In this document: piece after piece, positions 29,501-40,821 of the stretch | Layout of the letters: each line of letters starts with the position of its first letter | Position numbering within the stretch: position 1 is the stretch's first letter | Made by a program: the position numbers and the translations under genes | Source: Fragilaria crotonensis | Lineage: Eukaryota; Bacillariophyta; Fragilariophyceae; Fragilariales; Fragilariaceae | Assembly (NCBI GenBank): GCA_022925895.1 | Contig: JAKSYS010000507.1 | Span: 1 to 46,763, forward strand | Reading direction: 5' to 3' | Length of the DNA stretch: 46,763 nucleotides | The notes under the pieces: generated by a model | Databases searched by the model: none | Told to the model about the DNA's origin: nothing | The model's input: only the letters and a program-made list of their open reading frames with translations

Positions 29501-30498
29501 AAATAACCTATATCTTGAACTTTCATTGGCAGAACTGTGTTCGAGTACAGCAGCAGCTGTAGTAGTACATAGCCTCCATTGTTTCCTGGTTTTCATGTTG
29601 CTATCTTTTAAACACATTAAAAAATTCATGATGCCTAGCATTCTTCAGCAATAGGCAATTGCAAAAATACTCAATCAGTGCTCCAAATACGGTCCCCAGT
29701 AAATGCAAAAGGGTGTTCCTTGTAAGGTACTATTAATAAGACTTGATTTCTCTTCCAACTGAAGTTTGTGCAGCAGCAATATAACCTTAGTATCCTTCAC
29801 ATCCCAAATCCTTCTAGGTACCATGGCTATGGTACCTTAGAGACCCTGCTGCCATGGTTTCCAGTCTTGGTCTTCTTTCCCATTGTAGTCCATCCAAGGT
29901 CACTTTTAGCCATGCCACTACTAACCTGCCGTGTATTGGACACCATGCTACTGTGGTACAGTCACTGGAACTCCGAATACCGTGTTGCCTTCTGCAGTAG
30001 TCACAGTCTACCGGGGTACAAGTACAAGGTAGTACCAGGTACTTGTACTGCAACAGCCGACAAACCTACAGTACTGCAGCACTACTCGTAGTACTGGAGT
30101 ACTACTTGTACATAACAAGTGCTTGGACTACTGTATGCATATTCATAGTCCAGCACCCAGCACACCCGCTCCGTATGCTCCGTAGGAGGTATGCATAGAT
30201 ATATGCATAAATGCGTGCTGTTGAAGTGTTGAGTGTGGAGTGCGATAGAACCTAATCCTTACTGATCCTATCGTGATTAAATCGATAATCCACTGACTCT
30301 TGAATGGTGTATGAAAAATGTTTTGTCAATTCTAGGTGAAATGTCACCAACTACTAAGCTACGACCGGTATTTAGGTAGTAGAATGCCCTTTTCTTCCAT
30401 GGAAGAAAACGAGCCTGGTACACCTGTACACATAATTCTACGCACAGAACTCTTTCTGATCGGACATCCCTAAAACTACTTATGACATGCTTATCAGT
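26537..30498. other. Four-kilobase region without recognisable genes
   Basis: No protein domain or RNA gene could be recognised on either strand; frames are short and AT-rich. Within it, about 27690-27920 and 27935-28180 look like diverged direct copies (shared order of words such as TACCTAAAAA, TGTTCTCTCTGTT or GCTCTCTGTT, GGATAT and GTGCCTCTGAGTT or GTGTCTCTGAGTT). GTAC-rich words cluster at 30000-30110. The region is bounded on both sides by related 40-bp minisatellites. Confidence 0.45.
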
Positions 30499-30737
30499 CT
30501 TCTTAATTCTTCTTAATATATATAGGGTCTTCTTAATTCTTCTGAATTCTTCTTAATAAATTTCGGGTCTTCTTAATTCTTCTTAAATCTTCTTAATTAA
30601 TTTTGGGTCTTCTTAATTCTTCTTAAATCTTCTTAATTAATTTTGGGTCTTCTTAATTCTTCTTAAATCTTCTTAATTAAATTCCGGTCTTCTTAATTCT
30701 TCTTAATAAATTCTGGGTCTTCTTAATTCTTCTTAAT
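30499..30737. repeat. Second 40-bp minisatellite of TCTTCTTAA words
   Basis: The better preserved units read, in 10-bp phrases, GGGTCTTCTT, AATTCTTCTT, AAATCTTCTT, AATTAATTTT. Flanking units are shortened. Period, orientation and the TTCTTAA core match the array at 26277-26536, but the fourth phrase differs, so the two arrays are relatives rather than simple copies. Confidence 0.9.
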
Positions 30738-31404
30738 CATCTTTGAAAAACTTAAAGAAACTGAATGTCAAGATTCCTATCGCTGACGCATATTCACGAT
30801 TCATTTATATCATTTCGATAGTTTCCCCGTAAGTAGGATTTGTTCTAAGTAGGAATGTTACTTTAATGAAGAACACGAAGAACGATCAAATAAATTCTGT
30901 CGGATCAACAGGCGGGCATCTAATCAAAACAGTTGACCGAAATTCGTACGAATCAGAATATGTCCATTCCACGGTCCACAGAATCAACACCTATGTGGCT
31001 TACTGTCCTGAGGTCTCTACTACGGTAGCTAGTATAGGGTTTTCGTGTCAAAAGACCTTTGATTTCCGTAAGTCCGTGGTCCGATGGTTTACAATCGCAC
31101 CGTTACTGCTGAACGGAACTGCAAAAAAGCAGTTAAGACGATATTCCGGAACCTCCTGGTTAAAAAGTATGATCTCACAATTTTTTGACTCTCGCACGAG
31201 GTAGGTCTACGTGTTGGCAAAAAGGCAGTGTAATAAGGGGCGTTTACGGCGGATGGACTGGAAATATTAGTAGTCCCGCATCAAGTACTACCGGTATGGT
31301 ACCTGGTACTGGTAGAACGAGGGACGCCCTGGTAGTCAACTACGCATGCCAGTACAAGTACCAGGTACTAGTACATACAACGAGTTCATTTCATTGGATA
31401 TACT
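30738..31404. other. Intergenic region, nothing certain
   Basis: A frame of 112 codons (30866-31204, plus) has no recognisable domain. GTAC-rich words occur at about 31280-31380. The 8-bp duplication GATATACT at 31397-31404 marks the left edge of the MITE that follows. Confidence 0.35.
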
Positions 31405-31976
31405 CAGGGGTGTCCTATTTAAGGCGGGCGCCTTAATTTTGGGGCCAATCGCCTTTTTGAAGCCTTGAAAAAGCGCCTTAAATAAGGTCCTGTAGATTCT
31501 ACGCTACAAACATACCATCGCGTAGAATTGTACGTGTAAGTTTGTACGGAGCACTCTCGTAGCATAGTACGACAGTACTCCAGTAGATTATAAACAACAT
31601 ACAGTAAAAACATGGATACAGTACCATATTGTACAGTACTCCAGTATATCCGTAGCCAGTAGCCAGATGCTTAATTTGGACTTGGAACTCAACTGTTGCA
31701 GTGAAAAAAGCTGAAACAATTGAAGTTACATCCATGATTGTTCATGGTGAGCTGTGAGGTCTGTTGGCAGTTTCATTTTCTTGATGGACTGAAGTGGGGA
31801 TGAGCGTTGCAGCTGCACTGTACAGTCATAAACCTTAACTCTAAATCCCCAAAACCCTAACCCCTAACCCCCACCGCCTTACACCGCCTTTTTGAAGGTC
31901 CAAAAAAGCGCCTATATTAACTAATTAAGGCGCTGCTAGGCGCGCCGGCCCGGTCGCCTTAAATAGGACACCCCTT
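31405..31976. mobile_element. hAT-like MITE with telomere-like internal repeat
   Basis: The 21-bp terminal repeat (31406-31426, reverse-complemented at 31955-31975) is perfect and begins AGGGGTGTCCTATTTAAGGC. GATATACT lies directly outside on both sides (31397-31404 and 31977-31984), an 8-bp target duplication; the CAGGGG start fits hAT elements. Internally, about 31851-31873 reads ACCCTAACCCCTAACCCCC, and AAGGCG/CGCCTT words recur. It is the intact relative of the element at 5687-6032, in opposite orientation. It has no transposase. Confidence 0.85.
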
Positions 31977-32067
31977 GATATACTGTACTGCGACTTCCGG
32001 CATCTGCGTACGATTTAACGCGTCATTTTACCAAGAGTAGCACATACTACAGTACCTGGAATGCTCT

Positions 32068-33258
32068 ATGTATACTCTACTAGTCGTATACTCTATTATA
32101 CTGATTTGTGCTCTCTCTTCAAGTAATAAAATAGCCTCTGCTGTGATCACAAATCTGAAATCCACCCTGGTGGCGGTTACATTTCTCTTATGCTACTTCA
32201 TTCGTTTGTCAAACACCAACCCGATTGCTTCATCGGTCTACATTCCCCTGCAAGATGACGACTTCGTCTTCCTCGACTCTGACGTCCACTCTTCACCAAT
32301 AGTTATCGAGAGCCACAAGCTCATCTTCTTTCCGGTTCCCAAAGTTGCTGAGTTCATGTGGTTGATGCTTCTTCGACGAATGATGGGATTCGAAAATTGG
32401 AAGACACTCAATGTGGATCCTCGTGATGACAGACTTGTCCGTCTCTCCGATTATTCCATCGAGCAGGCCACTAAAATGATGACTTCTCCCGAGTACACCC
32501 GAGCCACCTTTCTTCGCGACCCAAAGGATCGCTTCCTTTCCATCTACCTTGACCTTGTGTTGAATCGCAATGTCTCAATCGAACAATCATGCTGTCGCAA
32601 GAACAATCATTGTCTCCACAAGTACGCCACCCTACGTGACTTTGCAACAACATTGATTTGGAACTGTCATGATAAGCACTGGATTCCCATGAGTCGTTGG
32701 ATCGATCCAAGGTTCATCCCCACGTTGAACTTTGTGGGACATCTAGAGACGGTTCAAGCCGATGCAAGAGCATTGCTCGAACACGTTGGTGCCTGGGAGG
32801 AATTCGGAGCATCGGGTTGGGGACCGCGTGGCGATGAGGCCATGTTTGAGAGCATGGATCCGTTGGCCGACTTGACTGCTAGTGATTATGCGGGTTCGTG
32901 GTATCTCATGTCCAAGCTCTTCACTCCCAGCATTGAATCGATTCTGGAACTGTACTATCGAGAGGACTACAACACCCATGAGTTTGGCTTGCCACTCATA
33001 AAGATCCCATTCCCAACAGAGATAGCCAGTGCGGACGTTCACATTATCATGTTTGAAAGAGATGGTAGTGCGGAACACGAAAAGAACTCTTCCCTGGCTG
33101 AAATCGAGACATGTGACATTGATTTGAATCGAACCAACAAAAACGCGGAAGACATGGATTTTGGCCTTCCAGTCGGTAGCATGGCTGGGAGGTTATTCGA
33201 TGAAGGGCATGTGCTGGGCTTGTTGGTGCATTTGCATGTCGGATTGGCATGGATGTGA
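32068..33258 (+). CDS. Golgi-type sulfotransferase (Sulfotransfer_2-like)
   Basis: The 396-residue protein has an N-terminal hydrophobic segment (about 30-46, LKSTLVAVTFLLCYFI) fitting a type II Golgi membrane enzyme. PAPS-binding motifs are visible: the 5' phosphosulfate loop as IFFPVPKVAEFMW (86-98) and the 3' phosphate-binding motif as FLRDPKDRFLSIY (Arg150, Ser158). The spacing fits carbohydrate sulfotransferases. The protein would sulfate a glycan or glycoprotein in the secretory pathway; the acceptor is unknown. A Cys cluster (SCCRKNNHC) may form disulfides. Two in-frame ATGs lie close together (32061 is in another register; 32068 is used here), and a later start would remove the anchor. 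A damaged copy lies 6.3 kb downstream at 38380-39263. No intron is required. Confidence 0.75.
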   Translation: MYTLLVVYSIILICALSSSNKIASAVITNLKSTLVAVTFLLCYFIRLSNTNPIASSVYIPLQDDDFVFLDSDVHSSPIVIESHKLIFFPVPKVAEFMWLMLLRRMMGFENWKTLNVDPRDDRLVRLSDYSIEQATKMMTSPEYTRATFLRDPKDRFLSIYLDLVLNRNVSIEQSCCRKNNHCLHKYATLRDFATTLIWNCHDKHWIPMSRWIDPRFIPTLNFVGHLETVQADARALLEHVGAWEEFGASGWGPRGDEAMFESMDPLADLTASDYAGSWYLMSKLFTPSIESILELYYREDYNTHEFGLPLIKIPFPTEIASADVHIIMFERDGSAEHEKNSSLAEIETCDIDLNRTNKNAEDMDFGLPVGSMAGRLFDEGHVLGLLVHLHVGLAWM

Positions 33259-34413
33259 AGTTTCCACACTTTAATTTGCTGATCTTCGAATGATCGAATG
33301 CAGCTGATGTAAAATTAATCGGATTGATTGTTAGTTTCCCAGCCACCATAGCGAACTTGTGCCTGCTCGGTTCTACTCGCGTCGTTGGCTGTGCGGAACA
33401 ATGTCAGTATGTGATCACGAGCACAGGAATTGGATTGGTACGATCATGTACCCATGTACTCTACATGGGATCTCTCGTCGGCACTTGCAACATTGTGATT
33501 GGTTGGAAAGATGCGCTTAAGTGATGCATGAGTTCGCTCTACCGGTTGTAGCCCTTCCCTCGTGTCCTGGTTCGACGATTGTGGTTCAGCGTAAAATTGT
33601 GGCAAGCGAGGTTTTGGAAAAGCTGCTCTTAAAATGGCAGGTGCCTGTTTGGTGCAACTTCTGGACAGACAAGTGGATCGCTTTTCTGGTCCATGGCGAT
33701 TGTCGGGAGATGCATGACAAATGACAACCGCATTGGTTGCGTACACATCGACAAGCTCTGTCGTCGACATGTCTATGTGCATGTTTATCAAGTTGCGTGG
33801 CAGTGACTGATGGTGGCATCATATCAGTTCATATAGTCACAGGAGATGAAAGTGTTTCCTCATCATCTGCATCTTCACATCTGTATCTTCATCATCGTGG
33901 TCGTCAACAACATCATTCATGCTCACTCTGTGCACACTTCCGAATTTGCTGTTACGTTAAAGCGGATTCTGATCGGGCGCAAGGCGCAACGGCGCAACCT
34001 GTTCTTCTGGACGTCTGGTGTGACGGCCAGATGTTGGGTACGACGTATAGCGTATAGCGTATAGCGTATAGCACACAAAACCGGACCAGTTGCTTTGGGG
34101 AACCTTTATGTCGAATAGGACGGCCAACCGAGCAATGAGTAGGAATCTCTGTTTTCGCTAACCGTGAACATATTAATACCTACCGCATAACTTTCTGCAC
34201 GTACAAAAACAACTCAACAACAATGTATGACTGCCTAAGTGCCTAGGACTTCTTCACAGGACATCCTGACAATAAAAACCACACACGAAGTCCTCCGCAT
34301 TATCATTCTTAGAGAAATACCAAGGATTGGTACCGAGTGCACTCAGGTACACCTATAAAATTCTTTCTAAATCCCCACTCGCCACTTGCCACGAGATAGT
34401 TAGCTTCTAGAGG
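33259..34413. other. Sulfotransferase 3' flank and intergenic DNA
   Basis: Segments around 33590-33860 recur in diverged form after the sulfotransferase pseudogene (about 39660-39880) and after the receptor gene (about 42430-42670), for example GGACAGA..AG..GATCGCTTT..TGGTCCATGG and TGGTGGCATCATATCA. A 7-bp microsatellite, GTATAGC repeated four times, lies at 34045-34072. An open frame at 33846-34064 has no recognisable feature. Confidence 0.5.
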
Positions 34414-36671
34414 TATAACTTGAGGATTTCCCATGTCGGAGTAAGATAAGGAATGTGTAGGGATGGATATTCGAGCAAAGGGGTTCCAACGCCTGATTCC
34501 AGTTGGGAATATTGTAGATTGATTCGTCTATGTTCCAACCCTTCGATCGACATCAGATGCATTTATTATGCAACCGATGCACTTAGCAAGATACTCTGTC
34601 AGTCAACAACGCGACATCAACCTGGTCCGACTTTATCTACAAGCGACGACACTCGCAGACTTAACTAATCCCGAGAATCCATCCTCCATCTCTCTCTCTG
34701 CTCTTGATGGCAAGCGACAGGACCACTGGGTTAATAATCCCCTTTGGCCTCGACAAGAAACTCCCAGTTCTTCTCAACGTCGGTTATGGAAGCGCTTCCT
34801 TCGCTCCTCGTATCTTCGATACGTACCTTACTGGAAGTCTCCTCCGCTCCCTCGACCGTTGCCATCCGAACCGGTCGGAGTATCACGCCCGCCTCCTCTC
34901 GAGTCAATCCATGATTACGTTCGAACTTTGCCGACAACCCAACGGCGACTGTTGGCCGATCTTCACCAACAACAAGCATCTGATGTTCACGTCTGGCGTG
35001 CTTTTAGATCAAAAGCCAGGCTGTACATTGCCTCTGATGGTGGGCTGCATGGGAATAAAGGGACGCACGGTTGGGTCTTATCATCAAAGACGCAGGTTTT
35101 GTTTCATTGTCCTGGACCAGTAGACGGATTTGTCTCTACGGAGTCTTCTACCAGGAGCGAATTAGCTGGTTGTGCATCCTCCTTGTTATTAGTGGTCGCC
35201 ATTTCCAAGATGTGGGGGCTCCAACATCGGAGTTCTTTTTGTTGGATCACAGACAGCAAGTTGGCCATATCCCGTGTAAAAAATATGCGTTACGAGATCG
35301 TCACACTAGTAAGATGCCTGATGATGCAGATCTTCTCTCCCTAATATCAGAATCTATTCGGGAACTTTGACGACCATTCCGGCTGGCGTGGGTGAAAGGG
35401 CATCAAGATTCTCTGAAGTTGTATGCAACTTTGCCATTTAAGGCCCGATTAAATATCGACGCGGATTTTCTGGCAACCAGGTATCGACTTCGTGGACGAC
35501 TCAAATCATCATCCCGAGTGGATCATCAACCAGGTCAAGGTGTTTCAATCCTTATAAACGGCAAGCGATTGACTAGCAAGTATGACTCCTGCATTCGATA
35601 TCATATTAACGGATATCATCTACGACGATATATGCAGGACAAACACTTGTGGTCAGATCAAACTTGGGATGAGGTTGATTTCTGTCTCTTTGGTCAGCAC
35701 TTCCGCCGCCTCCGACCTCATCACCAGGTTACACACATGAAACGAGTACACGGACAGTTGCCTATTGGGAAACGCAGATATGATCAGGCGCGGCTTCAGG
35801 ATCCAAGCTTGAAATTGTGTCCATGCTGTAAAACAACCGACGAGACCTCTGATCATCTACTCCAATGTGATGCAAACCCGGCATTTCTCTCTAGTTTACG
35901 GCAACTCCGACGAGATCTGATTACTGGCGATACACATCCGATTCGTTACTTGCTGGCGGACGGGATTGAGCATTGGATCAAATCATCTAGGAAGTTCTCG
36001 CCTGTTCTGTCTCAATATCCATCTCACCTACGAGGAAAAATGGAGGAGGCCTTGGAATCCCAACACCGAATCGGATGGAATGAGGCCACATCGGGTTTGT
36101 TGAGCTGTCATTGGTCATCCTTATCATGCTGTGCTATGCATGATTCCGGAAAAATAGAAGTGAACGCTGGAGCACAAAGGATGCGAACATGCATCTCAGC
36201 TATCCACGATCACGTCACGAGGATTTGGACCGCTCGGAACGAAGTCCTTCATTCTGCAGACGATGACGACCAACAAATAAATATCCGGTCCACAGAAATT
36301 GCGGAAATCAAGGCACTGTACCGACAACCTCACTTACTTCGAGTATGTGATCGTCACTATTGTGAAAGGCCCATGGATAGTATCATTAACGGATCTTCTT
36401 CCATTCGTCGCCGTTGGTTACGAAGCGTTCGGAAATCGATCAAGGAGAATGAACAGGATGGCGGACGACAAGCTCTTATTACAACTTATTTTGCACCAAA
36501 AATGGGGTAACGATGTGGCTACATGCAGACGGAGAAATCTACATATTTAGATGTAACTCTCGCGGGTAACACCGCCGGGGTGGGGTACGCATTCTGGGCC
36601 TAAGAACGGTCTGGACGAGGCGATAACCCGATAATTAGTTTACGTTTTGTTTTATAACTTGAGGATTTCCC
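34414..36671 (+). mobile_element. 5'-truncated LINE with 19-bp target duplication
   Basis: The 19-bp repeat TATAACTTGAGGATTTCCC is present at 34414-34432 and 36653-36671 and encloses the insert 34433-36652. The insert encodes the C-terminal part of a non-LTR retrotransposon (RNase H, then a zinc motif) and lacks a reverse transcriptase, so it is 5'-truncated. Its 3' end is T-rich (TTTACGTTTTGTTT) rather than a poly(A) tract. Confidence 0.85.
34433..36510 (+). pseudogene. LINE RNase H and zinc-motif region, frameshifted
   Basis: The first part encodes an RNase H domain with its acidic residues in YIASDGG (codon at 35036), STRSELAG (35159) and ITDSK (35252). Near the six-A run at 35276-35282 the frame shifts, continuing as KYALRDRHTSKMPDDADLL. 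A TGA then interrupts at about 35368-35370 before WVKGHQDS and the final RNase H aspartate in ARLNIDADFLA. Further on comes a zinc motif, CPCCKTTDETSDHLLQC (about 35818-35868), and then QHRIGW/SCHW and IWTARNEVLH segments shared with the fragment at 3550-4154. The protein runs to 36510. The shift and stop show a dead copy, though the shift at a homopolymer could be a sequencing error. Confidence 0.75.
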
Positions 36672-38379
36672 CCATAAGCCCAACAGGGCTAATTGCCAGT
36701 GGAGATTTCCAATGCTTGGCTATCGCTTTGTGATTCTATTGGGGAGTGACAAAGGAGATGCTGTAACAAATCTCCACAAATGATACGAGTCTGTGTTTGC
36801 AACTGAGGGCAAGGCAAGGGCATCATCCTGTTGGAGTAGATTTTCCCCATCCCTGACTGCTGATAAATCTGAATAACTATGGTCGTTGTTCCTGGAAATC
36901 AAGATACGAATCAACCACATCATATTCAATTCAGTTTGGTGGGAAATAATGTTGAGTGAATTCCCCATCCATCCTAAAAGTTGCATAGCAATACAGCATG
37001 CCAAGTTCTCGAAACTCAACTATTGAAACTGCCACTATTCTTGTGTGTTGTGAGCGTGAAACAAGTTTGCAAAATCACTTCCTCTAAAACTTACAAGCCT
37101 ATGAGATACTACTATGTATGGAAGTGTCTCCAAATCAGACGAACCTGAATTTGAGTTGTCTTGATCCATCACAGCCAATCTTGGATACTCCATTTATAAG
37201 ATAAACTACGACTTCAAAGATCAGCTATCAAATCAATCTGATGAAGATCCTTTTGTTCTCATCCAAACATCTTCCATGATGTTCAAAGTTATCCACCAAT
37301 GGAGTGGTGACCTCCATGAATGCCACCAATTCTCATCAAGAAAATACTGTTGCAATACTTGGAAGGGATTTGTGTATAGTATAGTTTGACAAAATCTTGA
37401 GTTGAGGTACTATCATTTTGGGTGAGGCTGTGGGTTCAAGTCCTGCAGAAAAGTCAAAAACCAATGAATTCATGAACCTACAGTATGGTGCTATCCACTA
37501 TAGGGTAGTATCATACTGTGTTGGTTGAGTCCTCCTAATCATGAGCACAGTGGCAGTTTGTTAAGAAATACTAGATCTGGAATTTTTTTGTTGCCATGCT
37601 AAAAGGTAAACTAGTGTATCACTGCAACCATTGACATGATCCGTGTTCTACTGCTATCATTAAGCCATGTCATTGTCTTTTTTTAATCCTGAACAACATC
37701 ATAACCGAAGTGACGAGGAGTACTAGTTGCTTGTCGCCAAATGAACAACCAAATTCAATTGATGAACTTGCTCGTCTGCTTCAAACTCCAGACACGACAA
37801 GGTAAGGTGGCCGTGTCATTTCAAAAATGAGACACCACATCACCTTGACATCAGCCAGGCATGTTTGATGCTCCATCAATGTTCATACAAAGAAGCAACT
37901 TCTTTATCAGCAGGTTGTTGCTTCATGATCATTCAAGCGTGTGAATTGGAGGGTCAATGAGAAGTAGATTGCAAAATTGAGTTTCCACACAAGAGCCAAT
38001 GAGAACATCAACAATGGGTTGCTCAAATGCATTGTTCCCACCATTGTCAGCAAATGAAAAAGCTCACACGTGATCTGTCAGCAGCCAGTAGACTCAATCG
38101 TGTATTAAAACTCATTGCTCATAAATGCCAGACATATGTTATAACCTTTCCTTTGCTGACAACCTTGCCAAAAGTACATTCAACATTCCCGGTGACTTCT
38201 ATTGTCTTTGAGACAATCTGAAATCTGAACCCATTTAGAGTCTTAGGGTCTAGGTTCTAGGGTCACAGTGTGTGGGAAGTCATTCGCTGCAACCTGGAAT
38301 ACGCTCTAACGCATCAATTCTTGCTGGATATCGACAATGTCAGATCTTTATTCGTATATAGTCATAGAGATCATCCAAA
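36672..38379. other. Gene-free region
   Basis: No gene recognised on either strand; the longest frames are under 100 codons without domains. A tRNA-like B-box word (GGGTTCAAGTCCTGC near 37432) occurs without a convincing cloverleaf. Confidence 0.45.
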
Positions 38380-39263
38380 ACCTGAAATCCACCTTCGCGG
38401 CCGTCGCAATGCTCTAATGCTACTCGATTTGTTTCTCAAACATCAACTCGATTGCTTCATCGGTCTACATTCCCCTTCAAGATGACGTCTTCACCTTTCG
38501 TGACATTGACGTCCAATCTTCACCGATAGTAATCGATAGTCAGAAGCTCACCTTCTGATGCTTCTTCGACGTATGATGGGATTCGAAAATTGGAAGACAC
38601 TCAATGTGGATCCTCATCATTACGGACTTGTCCGTCTCATCAATTATTCCATCGAGCAGGCCACAAAAACGATGAACTCTCCCGCATACACCCGAACCAC
38701 CTTTCTTCGCGACCCAAAGGATCGCATCCTTGCCACCTACCTTGATCTTGTGCTCGATCCAAGGTTCATCCCCACGTTGAATTTTGTGGGACATCTAGAG
38801 ACGGCGAAAGTAGCTGCTTGAGCATTGCTCGAACGCGTTGGTGCCTGGGAGGAATTTGGAGCATCGGGTTGGGGACCGCATGGCGATGAGGCCATGTTTG
38901 AGGGCGTGGATGCATCAACCGACTTGACCGCTATTGATTATGCATGCGCGTTCGTGGCATCTCTTGTCCAAGCTCTTCACTCCCAGCATTGAATCGATTT
39001 TGGAACTGTTATATGGAGATGACTATAACGTCCATAAGCTTGGCTTGCCTCACATAAGGATCCAATTCCCAGTTGAGATCGCCAGTACAGACATTCACGT
39101 TATCATGTTTGAGACGGATGGTATTGTTCAGCACCAAGTGAACTCTTCGCTGGCTGAAATCGAAACTTGTGACGTTGATTTGAATCGCACCAACAAGACC
39201 ACGGAAGACATCAAGTATGGCCTACCCAATAGTAGGTGGCTTGGCTGGGAGGTAGTTCGATGA
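38380..39263 (+). pseudogene. Sulfotransferase pseudogene
   Basis: This is a damaged copy of the gene at 32068-33258. Shared segments include RRMMGFENWKTLNVDP, TTFLRDPKDR, FIPTLNFVGHLET, LLSKLFTPSIESILEL and SSLAEIETCD. A 34-bp deletion near 38555 removes the 5' phosphosulfate-binding motif and shifts the frame. A second deletion of about 143 bp near 38754 removes the Cys cluster and the segment after the 3' phosphate-binding motif. A TGA follows near 38819 and further shifts come after it. The similarity also extends into the 3' flank, so the unit copied was larger than the coding region. Confidence 0.85.
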
Positions 39264-40821
39264 AGGGCACGTGTTGGGATTGCTGGTGCACTTGTTGCAT
39301 GTCGGATTGGCGTTGATGGGAAGTTGCCACACTTCAATACGCCGACATTCGAATGCCGCTGATGTAAATCATGTGTTTCTTCTTGTATAGCGTGCCCCCA
39401 ACGATTAACCCGTAGGGCACTGATGGTACGGTTGCTGAGCAGCCACTATTGCGACATCGTGCCTGCTCAGTTCTGCATGTGTCTTTGGAGATGAGGAGGG
39501 AAGCAGGCGGAACCGTGTGAGCGAGCATGAGAATTGGATTGGTAAGATCATGTACCACGGGACCTCGTGTCGTCACTTACCATGATGAGATTGGTTTCAA
39601 GGATGCACTTTAGCTTCAGCATCAGATTCGCTCGTGCACATCCCCCAACACCCTGGTTCGAAGATGTAGTTTACGCATAAACCGCGGCAAGTGAATCGCA
39701 AGGGCCTTTTTGACGCATTTGGACAGAGAGCTCATCGCTTTGCTGGTCCATGGCATCGATGCGATGCGACGTTGCACCAACGCCCGTTCATTTTCATTTG
39801 GTGATGAGAGGAAAACGTGAGATCAACTGGTGGCATCATATCAATTTAAACAGTCCAAGAAGATGATCCTTTCTTCTCATCATCTGTATCCTCGATGTCG
39901 TCATCGCCTACATCATTGGTGAGTTGATGCTTATCATAGCAATGCACGATCTTTCGGAATGGGAGCGCCTTTACGTGTATACAGTACAGTATATGGTACC
40001 AGGTACGCATATCTTTTTTTTGCACCCAGCTATAAAGCAGGTACTACCTGGCTACCTGGTGCTTGTACCGTCTACGGTATTTCTATCCACAGAGTCACAA
40101 GGAGGATACGTATTCGTATACTAACCACGCTACTACTAGTAGTACATACAGTAGTACTTAGTGAGTCATTTACAAAAGGAACAATGACCCTCTCATTGGG
40201 GGACATAACCTGGCTCCCAAATGACGTTTTGAAGGACAAAAGATGCCAGCATTTTCAGAGTATGCCGGAAACACTATCCCCTCTACGGTAGAACACAATG
40301 CAAGCAAAAGTACTCGAGTACTCGAGTACTCCAGTACCCGAGACTCGGGTACTCTCGAATACTCGGGTCCCGAGTATTCGATAGGCGCACGGATACCTCG
40401 AAAATGCGTTTCAAGATATGTTGAACACTAAACACTCGGGGTGATAGTGAGTTACAACTGCCCTTGAGGACAATTGTTTGGGGTCAACATGATGTGTTCG
40501 GAAACGTCCTCTTCCTCGTATTTAGTAGTATGACTCAAGGTCTAACAAGCTTAGTGCCCTCTTCGTTCGTTCACGGAAAAGTGATGCCGTTTAGGAGTCC
40601 ACCCAAGGAGGGCTTTGAACGACGTATTTCGCTTTCGCGTATGTATTTTGACTCAAGGTCAAACAAAGCAAACCCTTGTCGTTCATGTAAAATTGATCCC
40701 GTGAAGAGTCCACCAAGGAGTGCACTGCACATGGAAGATAGACAAAATAATCTTTTTAATTTTTGTCACCCGCATCAGTCCATAAAACGCTGTACTGTGG
40801 CAAATTAAGAATAAGCTCACG
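39264..40821. other. Intergenic region upstream of the receptor gene
   Basis: Contains the duplicated sulfotransferase 3' flank (about 39520-39880), GTAC-rich words (39980-40150), a dense cluster of TACTCGAGTACT-like words (40308-40385) and, just before the receptor gene, an imperfect tandem duplication (about 40519-40609 and 40639-40720) sharing GACTCAAGGTC, TCGTTC and AGTCCACC.AAGGAG. No gene is recognised. Confidence 0.5.

Noticed and set aside
30866-31204. 112-codon frame as a gene
   Set aside because: No domain, no homologue in the window and repeat-rich surroundings.
37425-37450. tRNA-like B box (GGGTTCAAGTCCTGC)
   Set aside because: No matching A box, anticodon stem or acceptor stem at the right spacing.
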